In this document: positions 8,788-17,783 of the stretch, in pieces | How positions within the stretch are numbered: the stretch's first letter is position 1 | How the letters are laid out: every line of letters begins with the position of its first letter | Assembly (NCBI GenBank): GCA_947455425.1 | Contig: CANGOT010000002.1 | Coordinates: 1 to 35,267, forward strand | DNA length: 35,267 nt | Reading direction: 5' to 3' | DNA from: Chitinophagaceae bacterium | GTDB taxonomy: Bacteria; Bacteroidota; Bacteroidia; Chitinophagales; Chitinophagaceae | Position numbers and translations under genes: made by a program | Notes under the pieces: generated by a model | The model's input: only the letters and a program-made list of their open reading frames with translations | Told to the model about the DNA's origin: nothing | Database searches by the model: none

Positions 8788-9723
8788 ATGCATAAAATCA
8801 TCACACTAACACTTAATCCTTGTATTGATAAAACTATTTGGGTTGATAAACTGATTCCAGATAAAAAATTAAAAGCAAAACACCCTGAAGATGAACCTGG
8901 TGGCGGTGGAATCAATGTTTCGAGGGCTATTAATTATTTAAATAGAAAAAGTAAAGCACTTTTTCTGAACGGTGGAATGAATGCCCCCTATTTTAAACAA
9001 TTGATTACAGAAGAAGGTTTGGACTTTACTGAAATAAACATTGCTGGCAATACCAGAATGAACCTCATGCTGATTGACGAAAGCAACTCGCAAGAATATA
9101 GAATTGGAATGGATGGCCCAAATGTTTCTGATGCAGAAATCAGCAATCTGATAAATACACTGAAAAAACAGAAAGATTACGATTTTCTGGTAGCAAGTGG
9201 TAGTTTACCCAAAAATATGCCTGATAATATATATGTAGAGATTGCCAAAATTGTTGAATCTCACAATGCTAAGTTCATTTTAGATACTTCAGGTAAAGCA
9301 CTGCAAAATATGGTGCAGCAAAAAGTTTTTTTACTAAAGCCTAATCTGAACGAATTGAGTATTTTATGTGGTATTAATGAAAACGCAAGTATTGATGATA
9401 TTATTACCGCCACTCAAGAACTACTTAATAAAATATATTGCAACATTATTGTTGTTTCGTTGGGGAGCAAGGGTGCTATTATGGTCACAAAAAATGAAAC
9501 CCATCATATACTTCCCCCTGCAGTTGAGGTTAAAAGCACTGTGGGTGCTGGTGATTGTATGGTTGCTGGAATGACAATAGCTTTATCAGAAAATTTATCT
9601 TTTAAAGAAGTATTACAATATGGTATTGCTTGTGGCACGGCTGCTACACTAAACGCCGGTAGAGGCTTATGCAAAAAAGAAGATTTTGAGAAACTATTGA
9701 TTGAAATAAAAAGCAACACTTAA
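8788..9723 (+). CDS. pfkB: 6-phosphofructokinase of the Pfk-2 type (PfkB/ribokinase family)
   Basis: A 311-aa cytoplasmic sugar kinase. The N-terminal TLTLNPCIDKTI and PGGGGINVSRAI (residues 37-48) are the substrate-side motifs. The C-terminal STVGAGDCMVAGM carries the anion hole and catalytic Asp256, and KPNLNELS and VVSLGSKGA are also characteristic. Among PfkB kinases the whole pattern, including EPGGGGINV, the length and the position of the catalytic Asp, resembles E. coli Pfk-2 more than 1-phosphofructokinase or tagatose-6-phosphate kinase, although those remain possible. It phosphorylates fructose 6-phosphate to the 1,6-bisphosphate with ATP. It lies 44 bp before lysA on the same strand and diverges from susC across about 300 bp. 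Confidence 0.8.
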   Translation: MHKIITLTLNPCIDKTIWVDKLIPDKKLKAKHPEDEPGGGGINVSRAINYLNRKSKALFLNGGMNAPYFKQLITEEGLDFTEINIAGNTRMNLMLIDESNSQEYRIGMDGPNVSDAEISNLINTLKKQKDYDFLVASGSLPKNMPDNIYVEIAKIVESHNAKFILDTSGKALQNMVQQKVFLLKPNLNELSILCGINENASIDDIITATQELLNKIYCNIIVVSLGSKGAIMVTKNETHHILPPAVEVKSTVGAGDCMVAGMTIALSENLSFKEVLQYGIACGTAATLNAGRGLCKKEDFEKLLIEIKSNT

Positions 9724-9767
9724 AATATCTACCACATTTTACCTCATACTTTTATCTTCGCTGCTAT

Positions 9768-10970
9768 ATGCAGCAATTAACAAACGAACAACTAATTCAA
9801 GCAGCTCAGCAGTTTGGAACACCCCTTTATGTATATCATTCAGAAAAAATATCTGAAAAATATCAGCAACTTACTACTGCTTTTCACAAGTCTAATACAA
9901 AAATATTTTATGCTTGTAAAGCTTTAACCAATATCAGCATCTTAAAACATATTAAAAGTCTTGGTTGTAATGTAGATTGTAGCAGTATTAACGAAGTAAA
10001 ACTTGCCCTGTATGCAGGTTTTAAGCCAACTGAAATTTTATACACCAGTAATGGGATTGCGTTTAACGAAATTGTTGAGGCAAAAGAATTGGGTGTATAT
10101 ATTACCATAGATAGCCTTTCGAACCTTGCAAAATTTGGAGCTGCATTTGGCAACACTTATCCCATTAGTTTAAGAATAAGACCCAATATAATGGGTGGGG
10201 GCAATATTCAAATTTCTACGGGTCACGATGAAAGTAAATTTGGTATTCCCATTACACAACTTCAGCAAATTTTAGAGCTGGTTCAGCAATACAATATCAA
10301 CGTTCAAGGATTGCATATTCATACAGGAAGCGATATAGACAATATTGATGTTTTTATAAAGGGGATTGAAGTATTGTTCGAAATTATTCATCAGTTTCCA
10401 AACCTTAAGTTTATAGATTTGGGTAGTGGTTTTAAAGTAAAATATAAAGAGGGAGATAAGCCTACTGATATTTCTTTATTGGCTCAAAAGATTTATGAAG
10501 ATTTCGACAACCATCCATCTGCAAAGAATCTGGAGATTTGGTTTGAGCCCGGCAAGTTTTTAGTGAGCGAATGTGGCCATTTTATTACACAGGTAAATGT
10601 AATAAAACATAATGAAGAAGCTACTTTTATAGGTGTTGATAGTGGTTTTAATCATCTGATTCGCCCTATGTTTTATGGCTCTTATCATACTATTAAAAAC
10701 ATATCAAACCCCAATGGTGAAGAACAGGAATATGCCGTTGTAGGTAACCTTTGCGAAACAGACACATTTGCATGGAAAAGAAAAATTGCCACCACCCAAG
10801 AAGGGGATTACCTATGTTTTAGTAATGCCGGTGCTTATGGCTTTGAAATGAGCAGCAACTTTAATAGCCGTTATAAACCTGCCGAAGTTTTATTTAAAAA
10901 CAATGAGGCTTCATTAATTCGCAGAAGAGATGTTTTTGAAGATTTATTGAGAAACCAAACAGGGTTATAA
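9768..10970 (+). CDS. lysA: Diaminopimelate decarboxylase
   Basis: A 400-aa fold-type III PLP enzyme catalysing the last step of lysine synthesis, meso-diaminopimelate to L-lysine plus CO2. Visible motifs: the PLP lysine in FYACKALTN (K51), SINEVKLALYAG, the HIHTGSDI segment near residue 185, the glycine-rich DLGSGFKVKY that binds the phosphate, EPGKFLVSECG, and the second-subunit active-site Cys in NLCETDTFAWKR. The C-terminal NAGAYGFEMSSNFNSRYKPAEV is typical of LysA. The length is slightly shorter than many LysA proteins but complete. TATCTTCG at 9753-9760, seven bases before the ATG, resembles a -7 promoter element, so lysA may have its own short-leader transcript. Confidence 0.92.
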   Translation: MQQLTNEQLIQAAQQFGTPLYVYHSEKISEKYQQLTTAFHKSNTKIFYACKALTNISILKHIKSLGCNVDCSSINEVKLALYAGFKPTEILYTSNGIAFNEIVEAKELGVYITIDSLSNLAKFGAAFGNTYPISLRIRPNIMGGGNIQISTGHDESKFGIPITQLQQILELVQQYNINVQGLHIHTGSDIDNIDVFIKGIEVLFEIIHQFPNLKFIDLGSGFKVKYKEGDKPTDISLLAQKIYEDFDNHPSAKNLEIWFEPGKFLVSECGHFITQVNVIKHNEEATFIGVDSGFNHLIRPMFYGSYHTIKNISNPNGEEQEYAVVGNLCETDTFAWKRKIATTQEGDYLCFSNAGAYGFEMSSNFNSRYKPAEVLFKNNEASLIRRRDVFEDLLRNQTGL

Positions 10971-11279
10971 ATTTCTTTGCAACAGCCCTTTGTAAATGGC
11001 TACTTCTTTTTGCAAATCTTCTACTTGTTTTTGCAGAGCAAGCTCTTTATCTGATGGAATTTCAAGCGGTAGTTTATTTGCCAAAAGGCTAAACATATTT
11101 ACACCCAATACCAAACTTGCTTTCCATAAATCTTTGGTATACAAGCTATCTTTTTCTATAAATCTTTTAACTGCCATTTGATTGGTGTTAAGGGCAGCAG
11201 CAAACTCGGCTTTATTATACCGTTTTTGCTTCATTAATTCATACAACAAGCTTCCGTTGTGTGGCATTGATTGTGGCAT
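10965..11279 (-). CDS. Small HTH (XRE/Cro-like) DNA-binding protein with coiled-coil tail
   Basis: A 104-aa protein. Residues about 10-60 (LLYELMKQKRYNKAEFAAALNTNQMAVKRFIEKDSLYTKDLWKASLVLGVNMFSLLANKL) have the layout of a lambda-repressor-like helix-turn-helix, with AEFAAALNTNQMAVKRFI as the recognition unit. The C-terminus (ELALQKQVEDLQKEVAIYKGLLQ) shows heptad spacing and probably dimerises. Its stop overlaps the end of lysA by six bases in tail-to-tail orientation. The gene reads away from the 41-bp repeat array, which lies about 85 bp upstream of its start. Its targets are unknown. Confidence 0.7.
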   Translation of the reverse strand: MPQSMPHNGSLLYELMKQKRYNKAEFAAALNTNQMAVKRFIEKDSLYTKDLWKASLVLGVNMFSLLANKLPLEIPSDKELALQKQVEDLQKEVAIYKGLLQRNL

Positions 11280-11362
11280 AGTTTGATAGATTTTATAATA
11301 ATAATAACTGCTAAAATAGCAATAATTATCATTATATATATCATAAATGATAATTTATAAGC

Positions 11363-11608
11363 TTTCGGGGTTACCGGAATAACTTATAAGATATTGGTAT
11401 AACTTTCGGGGTTATCAGAATAAATGAAAAGATATGGATATAACTTTCGGGGTTACCGGAATATATTATAAGATATTGATATAACTTTCGGGGTTATCAG
11501 AACAACTCATAAGATATGAATACAGTTAATTATGTTATCAGAATAACATTTTTGCTAATAAAGAAGGTTTCGGGGTTAACGGAAAGCTACTAATAGTTTA
11601 ATTCTATA
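11363..11608. repeat. Six-unit 41-bp tandem repeat array with alternating subtypes
   Basis: Units start at 11363, 11404, 11445, 11486, 11527 and 11568, each exactly 41 bp after the last. The core is TTTCGGGGTTA followed by CCGGAAT (units 1 and 3) or TCAGAA (units 2 and 4), then an AT-rich part with AAGATATTGRTATAAC. Unit 5 has lost the CGGGG but keeps GTTATCAGAATAACA; unit 6 has the core again with TTAACGGAA. The strict period despite sequence decay shows an old tandem expansion. As 41 is not a multiple of three, it cannot be a peptide repeat. Confidence 0.9.
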
Positions 11609-11629
11609 AAGTTTTTAGACAACATAAGA

Positions 11630-11662
11630 TTGATTATGGAAATCTATGTAGAATTATATTTG
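11630..11662 (+). promoter_or_regulatory. Candidate promoter of the DUF6265-like gene
   Basis: TTG at 11630-11632, a 22-base spacer and a perfect TATATTTG at 11655-11662 match the Bacteroidota housekeeping promoter (TTG-N17-23-TAnnTTTG). The -7 element ends seven bases before the ATG at 11670, implying a very short or absent 5' leader. Confidence 0.6.
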
Positions 11663-11669
11663 TGTAAAT

Positions 11670-12119
11670 ATGAAATACATTTTAATAGCAATTTTCTTTA
11701 TTTCAACAACGGCTATAACACAAACTAAAAATAACTTTGACTGGCTACTTGGTAATTGGAAAGTAAGTTCAGGAAAAGGTTTTATTATAGAAAAATGGGC
11801 AAAACAAAACGATAGTTTATATGTTGGTGTTAGTAGTTTTGTAAATAATAAGGATACAATTATTGAAGAAACAGTTGCATTGAAAAAAATAAATAACAAA
11901 TGGTTTTATATACCAACGGTTGCCAAACAAAACGGCAACAAACCGGTATCATTCAAGTTGATTTTAAATAATCAAGGCGAATTTATTTGCGAAAACACAA
12001 AACACGATTTTCCTCAACGTATTAACTACAGATTATTCAACAACAATTTACTGGCAAGCATTGAGGGAAGGGTGAAAGACACTTTCAAAAAAGTGAATTA
12101 CGACTATATTAAAAACTAG
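11670..12119 (+). CDS. Exported DUF6265-like protein
   Basis: A 149-aa protein with an N-terminal hydrophobic signal (MKYILIAIFFISTTAITQT), followed by FDWLLGNWKVSSGKGFIIEKW and KHDFPQRINYRL. This WLxGxW...EKW...HDFPQRI pattern is typical of the DUF6265 family, small lipocalin-like beta-barrels. It is probably periplasmic. No biochemical role is known. It stands alone, flanked by the 41-bp repeat array upstream and the helicase gene 67 bp downstream. Confidence 0.75.
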   Translation: MKYILIAIFFISTTAITQTKNNFDWLLGNWKVSSGKGFIIEKWAKQNDSLYVGVSSFVNNKDTIIEETVALKKINNKWFYIPTVAKQNGNKPVSFKLILNNQGEFICENTKHDFPQRINYRLFNNNLLASIEGRVKDTFKKVNYDYIKN

Positions 12120-12186
12120 TAAATTCATACCACAACTTATCAACTACTAAACTTTAAACCCAAAACCAAAGTATCTTGCACGCCTT

Positions 12187-14532
12187 ATGCAGGATTATTT
12201 AATTGGACTGAACGAACCACAAAAAACAGCTGTTACACATATTAAAGGCCCTTTGATGATTATAGCGGGTGCTGGAAGTGGTAAAACAAAAGTACTAACC
12301 ACACGTATTGCCCATTTAATGGCAAATGGTGTTGATTCTTTTAATATTCTGGCTTTAACTTTTACCAACAAAGCTGCTGCCGAAATGAAGGAGCGTATCG
12401 AAAGAATGTTGGGTAATAATGAAGCAAGAAACCTATATATAGGAACATTTCATAGCGTATTTGCAAGAATTTTAAGAGCAGAGGCGGGGCGTTTGGGCTA
12501 CCCCAGCAATTTCACTATTTATGATACAGATGATAGCAGAAGTGTGATTAAAGCTGTGATTAATGAAATGGATCTGGATGATAAACACTATAAACCCAAC
12601 ATTGTTCACAATAGAATTTCAAGTGCAAAAAATGCTTTGGTAAGTGCTGCCGAATATGCTGTTGATACCTATTTAACCCAGGAAGATGCCAGGGCAAACA
12701 GACCTGCCATTGCTAAAATTTATAAGGCTTATACCGATCGTTGCTTTAAAAGCGGTGCAATGGACTTTGATGATTTATTGTTCAAAATGTACGAGTTATT
12801 GAAGTATCATAACGAGGCCTTGGCTAAATATCAGCATAAGTTTAAATATGTGTTGATAGATGAGTACCAGGATACAAATGCTGTGCAGTATCAAATTACA
12901 AAATTATTGGCGGCTGTTCACGAAAACATTTGTGTAGTGGGCGATGATGCCCAAAGTATTTATAGTTTTAGAGGTGCTACCATTGAAAATATTTTGCAGT
13001 TTACCAAAGATTATGATGATGTAAAAGTGGTGAAGCTAGAACAGAATTACAGAAGTACATCGAACATTTTAAAAGTTGCCAACGAAGTTATTAGCAACAA
13101 TAAAGGTCAGTTACCAAAAGAATTATGGACCGATGCTGCCGATGGAGAAAAGATAAAATTGGTGCGAACCATGACAGATAATGAAGAAGGAAAATTTGTT
13201 GCCGATACTATTCAGGAACAAAAGCTTCGCAACCATTATCGCAATAGCGAGTTTGCTATTTTATATAGAACCAATGCACAATCTCGTGCCTTTGAAGAAT
13301 GTTTAAGAAGACAAGGCATTAAATATAAAATATATGGAGGTTTAAGTTTCTATCAACGCAAGGAAATTAAAGATATGATTGCTTATTTACGAGTGATTGT
13401 AAACACACGCGATGAAGAAGCATTGAAACGAATTATTAATTATCCGGTGCGTGGTATTGGAAAAACAACCATTGAAAAATGTTTGGTAATTGCTAATGAA
13501 CTGAATATTACTTTTTATAATGTTTTAGAGCGAGCTAAAGAATTTGGTTTTAAAGCGGGAACACTTGAATCTATTGAGAATTTCGTAATGATGATCAGGT
13601 ATTTTCAAACCTTATTGACCGATAAAAATGCTTATGATGTTGCGGTTGTTGTGGGCAAAAACACCAATCTGGTTAAAGAATTATTTAATGATAAAACAAC
13701 AGAAGGTTTAGCAAGATATGAAAACGTACAAGAATTGCTAAACTCTATTAAAGAATGGACCGAAAGTCCAAGCAATGAAGATGGAGAAGTGTTGGAAAAA
13801 ACACTGGGTTCATATCTGCAACAAATTACTTTATTAACCGATGCAGATGACGATAAAGAAGATGCAGATGTTGTGAAATTAATGACCATTCATGCTGCAA
13901 AAGGATTAGAATTTAGCTGTGTATTTGTGGTGGGAGTAGAAGAAACATTGTTCCCCAGTGCCATGAGTATAAACACTCGTGAAGAATTAGAAGAAGAAAG
14001 AAGGTTGTTTTATGTAGCTGTAACCCGTGCCAAACAAAGGTTATGGCTTACTTATGCCAATGCACGTTATAGATTTGGACAATTACAACAAAACGAACCT
14101 AGCCGTTTTATTGATGAAATGCCCGAAGCACAAATTGATAAGAGTTATAGTGGTGGCGGAGCAAAAAATAATGATTGGAGCAGTCAGGGTTCTGCATTTC
14201 AAAGAATGCAAAGAGGCTTAGGATTTGGAGATAATGATGCTGCTTTAGCCGAAAAAAAGTATGGAGCTCCCCCAACTAAAAAAGAAAAGCCAACTTATGT
14301 AGTACCACCATCAAGAAACACAACAATTAATCACATTCCTTCAACCGACTTTGTAGCTAGTGATACAAGTGGCTTGCAAGCAGGGCAGAAAGTAGAGCAT
14401 CAAAAATTTGGATTTGGTAATGTTACTAAAGTGGAAGGTTCGGCACATAACCCTATTGCCACCATTATGTTCGATAAAAATGGCGAAAGGAAAATTATGT
14501 TAAACTATGCTAAGTTGAGAATTGTGGAGTAA
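12187..14532 (+). CDS. pcrA: ATP-dependent 3'-5' DNA helicase, UvrD/PcrA family (SF1A)
   Basis: A 781-aa DNA repair and replication-conflict helicase. All SF1A motifs are present: the Q-motif (LNEPQKTAV), Walker A GAGSGKT with K33, LTFTNKAAAEM, Walker B LIDEYQDTN (D225/E226), GDDAQSIYSFRGA (motif III), LEQNYRST (IV), GLSFYQRKEIKDMIAYLR, LMTIHAAKGLEF (V) and EERRLFYVAVTRAK (VI). After a Gly/Ser-rich linker the C-terminus ends in a Tudor-like PcrA tail (GQKVEHQKFGFGNVTKVEG...NYAKLRIVE), known in the family for contacting RNA polymerase. Full length and apparently intact. It converges on the J-domain gene with six bases between the stops. Confidence 0.93.
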   Translation: MQDYLIGLNEPQKTAVTHIKGPLMIIAGAGSGKTKVLTTRIAHLMANGVDSFNILALTFTNKAAAEMKERIERMLGNNEARNLYIGTFHSVFARILRAEAGRLGYPSNFTIYDTDDSRSVIKAVINEMDLDDKHYKPNIVHNRISSAKNALVSAAEYAVDTYLTQEDARANRPAIAKIYKAYTDRCFKSGAMDFDDLLFKMYELLKYHNEALAKYQHKFKYVLIDEYQDTNAVQYQITKLLAAVHENICVVGDDAQSIYSFRGATIENILQFTKDYDDVKVVKLEQNYRSTSNILKVANEVISNNKGQLPKELWTDAADGEKIKLVRTMTDNEEGKFVADTIQEQKLRNHYRNSEFAILYRTNAQSRAFEECLRRQGIKYKIYGGLSFYQRKEIKDMIAYLRVIVNTRDEEALKRIINYPVRGIGKTTIEKCLVIANELNITFYNVLERAKEFGFKAGTLESIENFVMMIRYFQTLLTDKNAYDVAVVVGKNTNLVKELFNDKTTEGLARYENVQELLNSIKEWTESPSNEDGEVLEKTLGSYLQQITLLTDADDDKEDADVVKLMTIHAAKGLEFSCVFVVGVEETLFPSAMSINTREELEEERRLFYVAVTRAKQRLWLTYANARYRFGQLQQNEPSRFIDEMPEAQIDKSYSGGGAKNNDWSSQGSAFQRMQRGLGFGDNDAALAEKKYGAPPTKKEKPTYVVPPSRNTTINHIPSTDFVASDTSGLQAGQKVEHQKFGFGNVTKVEGSAHNPIATIMFDKNGERKIMLNYAKLRIVE

Positions 14533-14538
14533 CCACTT

Positions 14539-14985
14539 TTATGCTGCAACCAACTTACTGGCACTTCTGTAAACAAAAGAATTGCAAATATGTCTTCTCG
14601 CAAATCTAGCTTGAGAAGGAGCATTTACAAGTTTTACATAAGTAGCTTTTGGCACACCAAAATATTCGTAACAACTACCATCAGAAAATGTAATATTTAG
14701 CTGTTCGTTTTTGTATTCAAAATCTTCAATGCTAGCATTGGTAATTGTTTCGGTATATTGATCTAAAGTTGCTGCAATGGTTTCAGGGGCAATACTTACC
14801 AAAAAATGATAGGCTTCAATTACTTTTTTACTTCTTGCTTCAGCAGCTAATTTTTCTTCTTCGTTATCTTGAAATTTATCAGGATGACAATCTTTCATCA
14901 CATTCCTATAAATCGTTTTTAGCTCTTTTAACTCAACGTCTTTTGTAACTTCTAATAACCTTCTGTAGTAATCTATTTTTTTCAT
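14539..14985 (-). CDS. J-domain (DnaJ) protein fused to a KTSC domain
   Basis: A 148-aa protein. Residues 3-67 form a J-domain: YYRRLLEVTKDVELKELKTIYRNV, then KDCHPDKF with the HPD tripeptide at 34-36 that stimulates Hsp70 ATPase, then the KVIEAYHFL helix. Residues about 85-140 form a KTSC domain (FEYKNEQLNITFSDGSCYEYFGVPKATYVKLVNAPSQARFARRHI), named after the KTSC motif of lysyl-tRNA-synthetase-associated proteins. It is cytosolic, with no signal peptide. It presumably recruits DnaK to something the KTSC domain binds; that partner is unknown. No dnaK or grpE is nearby. Confidence 0.88.
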   Translation of the reverse strand: MKKIDYYRRLLEVTKDVELKELKTIYRNVMKDCHPDKFQDNEEEKLAAEARSKKVIEAYHFLVSIAPETIAATLDQYTETITNASIEDFEYKNEQLNITFSDGSCYEYFGVPKATYVKLVNAPSQARFARRHICNSFVYRSASKLVAA

Positions 14986-15127
14986 AAAGCGGCGAAGGTA
15001 GTAGTTTGAGAAGCTTTGATAGCCATCAATTAAACAAAGGTTTGCGTTTATTTCTTAATTCAATATAAAAAAAGTAAAGAATTTCGTTACTCAACATTGC
15101 GATTTCATAACAATAAACATTGCCATT

Positions 15128-16495
15128 ATGAATAAAAATTTTCCCAGAAGAGATTTTATCAAAAACGCTAGCACATTGATTGCTGGAGGTTTATTACTTC
15201 CATCAGAAACATTAAAAGCATCAAACATTTTTGGTTCAACCAAAAAAAGATTTGCCATTGTAGGTACTGGTGATAGAGGCAGTGGCATGTGGGGAAAAGA
15301 TATTGTAAAAACGTATGGTGATAGCATTGAATTTGTTGGAATGTGTGATAAAAACAGTGGCAGAGTAAACGCTGCAAAGAAAATAATGGGTGTTACATGT
15401 CCAACGTTTACCAATTTTGAAAAGATGATGCTTGAAGCAAAACCCGAAGTGCTTATTGTTACTACTGTTGATGCTACACACAGTGAATTTATTATTCGTG
15501 GAATGGAATTAGGTGCAGATATTATTACTGAAAAACCAATGACCACAGATGAAGTAAAATGTCAATCTATTTTAGATGCTGAAAAAAGAACTGGTAAAAA
15601 AGTAACCGTTGCTTTCAATTATAGGTATTCACCACAACGAGCAAAAATGTATGAAATGCTTCGTGCTGGTGCAATTGGCAAAATTACTTCTGTAGATTTT
15701 CATTGGTATTTAGATGTGCATCATGGTGCTGATTATTTTAGACGTTGGCACAGATTAAGAGAAAATAGTGGCAGCCTTTGGGTGCACAAAGCAACACATC
15801 ATTTCGATTTATTAAATTGGTGGATAGATAGCGACCCTGAAGAAGTATTTGCTTATGGAGCTTTAGAACATTACGGTAAAGCAAATTCGTTTAGGGGTGA
15901 AAACTGTAGAACTTGTGTTCACAAAGACTCTTGTAAATTTCATTTTGATATTACTAAAAACCAACGCTATGTTGACTTGTATGTAAACAATGAAAGTTTT
16001 GATGGCTATTTACGTGATGGCTGTGTATTTAAAGAAGACATCAATATTTTTGATAAAATGAATGCCTCCATAAAATACAAAAATGGTGTGCAAGTTAGCT
16101 ACTCCCTAATTACCTATGCACCTTATGAAGGTTATCGAATTGCATTCAATGGCACAGAAGGTAGATTAGAAGCATGGATTCAAGAAAAGAACCCAACTAC
16201 AAATGTTGATTATGATGAATTTATTTATACCAAAAACTTTGGCAAGCCAGAATTTATAAAGGTTACTAAAACTGAAGGTGGACACGGTGGTGGTGATAAT
16301 TTAATGAAAGAAATGTTGTTTAAAACGGGAAAGCAAGATGATTTAAAACAAAAAGCAGGAACTAGAGATGGTGCTTTGTCTTGCCTAATTGGGATTGCGG
16401 CAAGAAATAGTTGCGATAGTGGTAAACCTATACGTATAAAGGATTTAACAACAATTGAACCTCAAATACAAAAGGTTTATGCAACACCATCATAA
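15128..16495 (+). CDS. Tat-exported Gfo/Idh/MocA family oxidoreductase
   Basis: A 455-aa putative NAD(P)-dependent sugar dehydrogenase. The N-terminus has a twin-arginine signal (NFPRRDFIKNASTLIAGGLLLP, R7-R8) as in many secreted Bacteroidota members. The Rossmann motif is FAIVGTGDRGSGMWG. EKPMTTDE provides the catalytic Lys of the EKP motif, and VAFNYRYSPQ and DFHWYLDVHHGADYFRRWHR form the substrate region. A four-Cys segment near residues 259-269 (NCRTCVHKDSCKF) could bind metal or form disulfides. The substrate is unknown; Tat export implies the cofactor is bound before transport. Single gene, converging on holB with ten bases between the stops. Confidence 0.9.
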   Translation: MNKNFPRRDFIKNASTLIAGGLLLPSETLKASNIFGSTKKRFAIVGTGDRGSGMWGKDIVKTYGDSIEFVGMCDKNSGRVNAAKKIMGVTCPTFTNFEKMMLEAKPEVLIVTTVDATHSEFIIRGMELGADIITEKPMTTDEVKCQSILDAEKRTGKKVTVAFNYRYSPQRAKMYEMLRAGAIGKITSVDFHWYLDVHHGADYFRRWHRLRENSGSLWVHKATHHFDLLNWWIDSDPEEVFAYGALEHYGKANSFRGENCRTCVHKDSCKFHFDITKNQRYVDLYVNNESFDGYLRDGCVFKEDINIFDKMNASIKYKNGVQVSYSLITYAPYEGYRIAFNGTEGRLEAWIQEKNPTTNVDYDEFIYTKNFGKPEFIKVTKTEGGHGGGDNLMKEMLFKTGKQDDLKQKAGTRDGALSCLIGIAARNSCDSGKPIRIKDLTTIEPQIQKVYATPS

Positions 16496-16505
16496 ACAAT
16501 TTTAG

Positions 16506-17687
16506 TTAGTTGTATTCAATGGAAACTTTATTTTGAATGATATGATGTAGTTTGATACTTAAAGCCTGAAACAACATTTTACCGTTAGCATTTCTTTCAA
16601 TGTAGTAACTGGCTTTGTCGAGCTCTTCAACAATGGCTTCTTGTTGACTTACGCTAGCAATTTTATTCAGTCGTTGGGCAAAGTCTTTTTCGTTTTGAGG
16701 TAGCATTACATTATCAACCCCCAAAACTTTTATTCTAATGCTTTGCTGCAGCAAATGATTAAAATATCGTAGGAATTGTTTTTGTTTCTCTCTACCAATC
16801 TTACTTATTTCATCAATCCACTTTACCTGCTCGGGTAACATTTTTTTTATGGTATAGTTCAGCCAGTGTTTCAATAAATCTTGCCAGTCTTCTTCGCTGT
16901 GCTGCAGTAGTTGCAGGGCTTCGCGATAATTTCCTTCGCAAATGCCGGCAATTTGTCTAGCTGTATCTGCAGCTACATTTGCACGTTCAATAAGTGCCTG
17001 CTCTATTTCATTTGTTTGTAGTTGTGGAATTTTTATCAGCTGACAGCGACTCAGAATTGTTGGTAAAATCTGTTCTTCATTTTCTGCAACAAAAACAAAT
17101 AAAGTATTAGGAGGTGGCTCTTCAATTAACTTTAAGAGTTTATTTCCTTCTTTACCCAAATATTCAGGCATCCACAATACAAGCACTTTATATTCTGCTT
17201 CAAAAGTTTTAAGACTAAGTTTTTTTCCAATCTCATTACATTCCTCGGCTGTAATATTTCCTTGTTTATTTTCAGCATGAATATTTTGTAGCCAGTCATA
17301 CACATTGCCATAAGGAGCAATTTTTACAAATTCTCTAAACTCGTTTATATAATCAGCACTTGTGGGTTTATCACCACTTTTTTTTGGAATAACAGGAAAT
17401 GAAAAATGTAAATCAGGATGAATCAATTGTTCTGCTCTTTGTATAGCTGCGTTCATTTCATCTTCATTGTTTGCTGGCATTGAGCTCATTCCACCAAACA
17501 AGTCTTCAACTACTGGAGCTGCTTTTGGCTGACACACCACATATTTCGCAAACTCAATAGCCAAAGGTAATGCACCACTTCCCTCCTTACCCAAAAACAA
17601 TAAAGCATGACTAAGACGATTGTGTTGCACCATATCTTTTAGATGTGCTTTCACTGTTTCTTGCCCTATAACATTATTCCAATTCAT
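16506..17687 (-). CDS. holB: DNA polymerase III delta' subunit
   Basis: A 393-aa clamp-loader subunit. It begins WNNVIGQETVKAHLKDMVQHNRLSHALLFLGKEGSGALPLAIEFAKYV, the AAA+ start of delta'. The P-loop is degenerate (GKEGSGALPL, without the usual GKT), as expected for delta', which does not hydrolyse ATP. EEPPPNTLFVFVAENEEQILPTILSRCQLIKIP gives sensor 1 and the SRC motif. The C-terminal helical collar domain covers about residues 260-393. The zinc-finger cysteines common in other DnaX-family members are not apparent, which is normal in this phylum as far as I can judge. It diverges from the DUF2461 gene across about 96 bp. Confidence 0.88.
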   Translation of the reverse strand: MNWNNVIGQETVKAHLKDMVQHNRLSHALLFLGKEGSGALPLAIEFAKYVVCQPKAAPVVEDLFGGMSSMPANNEDEMNAAIQRAEQLIHPDLHFSFPVIPKKSGDKPTSADYINEFREFVKIAPYGNVYDWLQNIHAENKQGNITAEECNEIGKKLSLKTFEAEYKVLVLWMPEYLGKEGNKLLKLIEEPPPNTLFVFVAENEEQILPTILSRCQLIKIPQLQTNEIEQALIERANVAADTARQIAGICEGNYREALQLLQHSEEDWQDLLKHWLNYTIKKMLPEQVKWIDEISKIGREKQKQFLRYFNHLLQQSIRIKVLGVDNVMLPQNEKDFAQRLNKIASVSQQEAIVEELDKASYYIERNANGKMLFQALSIKLHHIIQNKVSIEYN

Positions 17688-17783
17688 TACTGCAAATATT
17701 GGTTTTCTTTTTTCGTTATCAAAAATGATTTACAAATGCAAGAAGCACTTATTTTCGATGACATTTTCATCAATAAACAACAT

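Larger units (their letters stand above)
11280..11669. other. Gene-free region of 390 bp filled by the 41-bp repeat array
   Basis: The region separates two diverging genes (10965-11279 minus, 11670-12119 plus). About 245 of its 390 bases are the tandem array. The remainder is AT-rich, with TATCATTAT-type self-complementary stretches at 11325-11352 and a promoter-like element at 11630-11662. No ORF is credible. Confidence 0.7.

Noticed and set aside
11363-11608. CRISPR array
   Set aside because: The units are contiguous 41-mers whose whole length is repeated; there are no unique spacers and no cas genes.
16506-17687. holB pseudogene because of its damaged P-loop
   Set aside because: Delta' subunits normally have a degenerate P-loop, and the rest of the gene is intact.
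17643-17783. N-terminal extension of the DUF2461 protein
   Set aside because: Overlaps holB, is unlike the family, and contains a translated promoter region.
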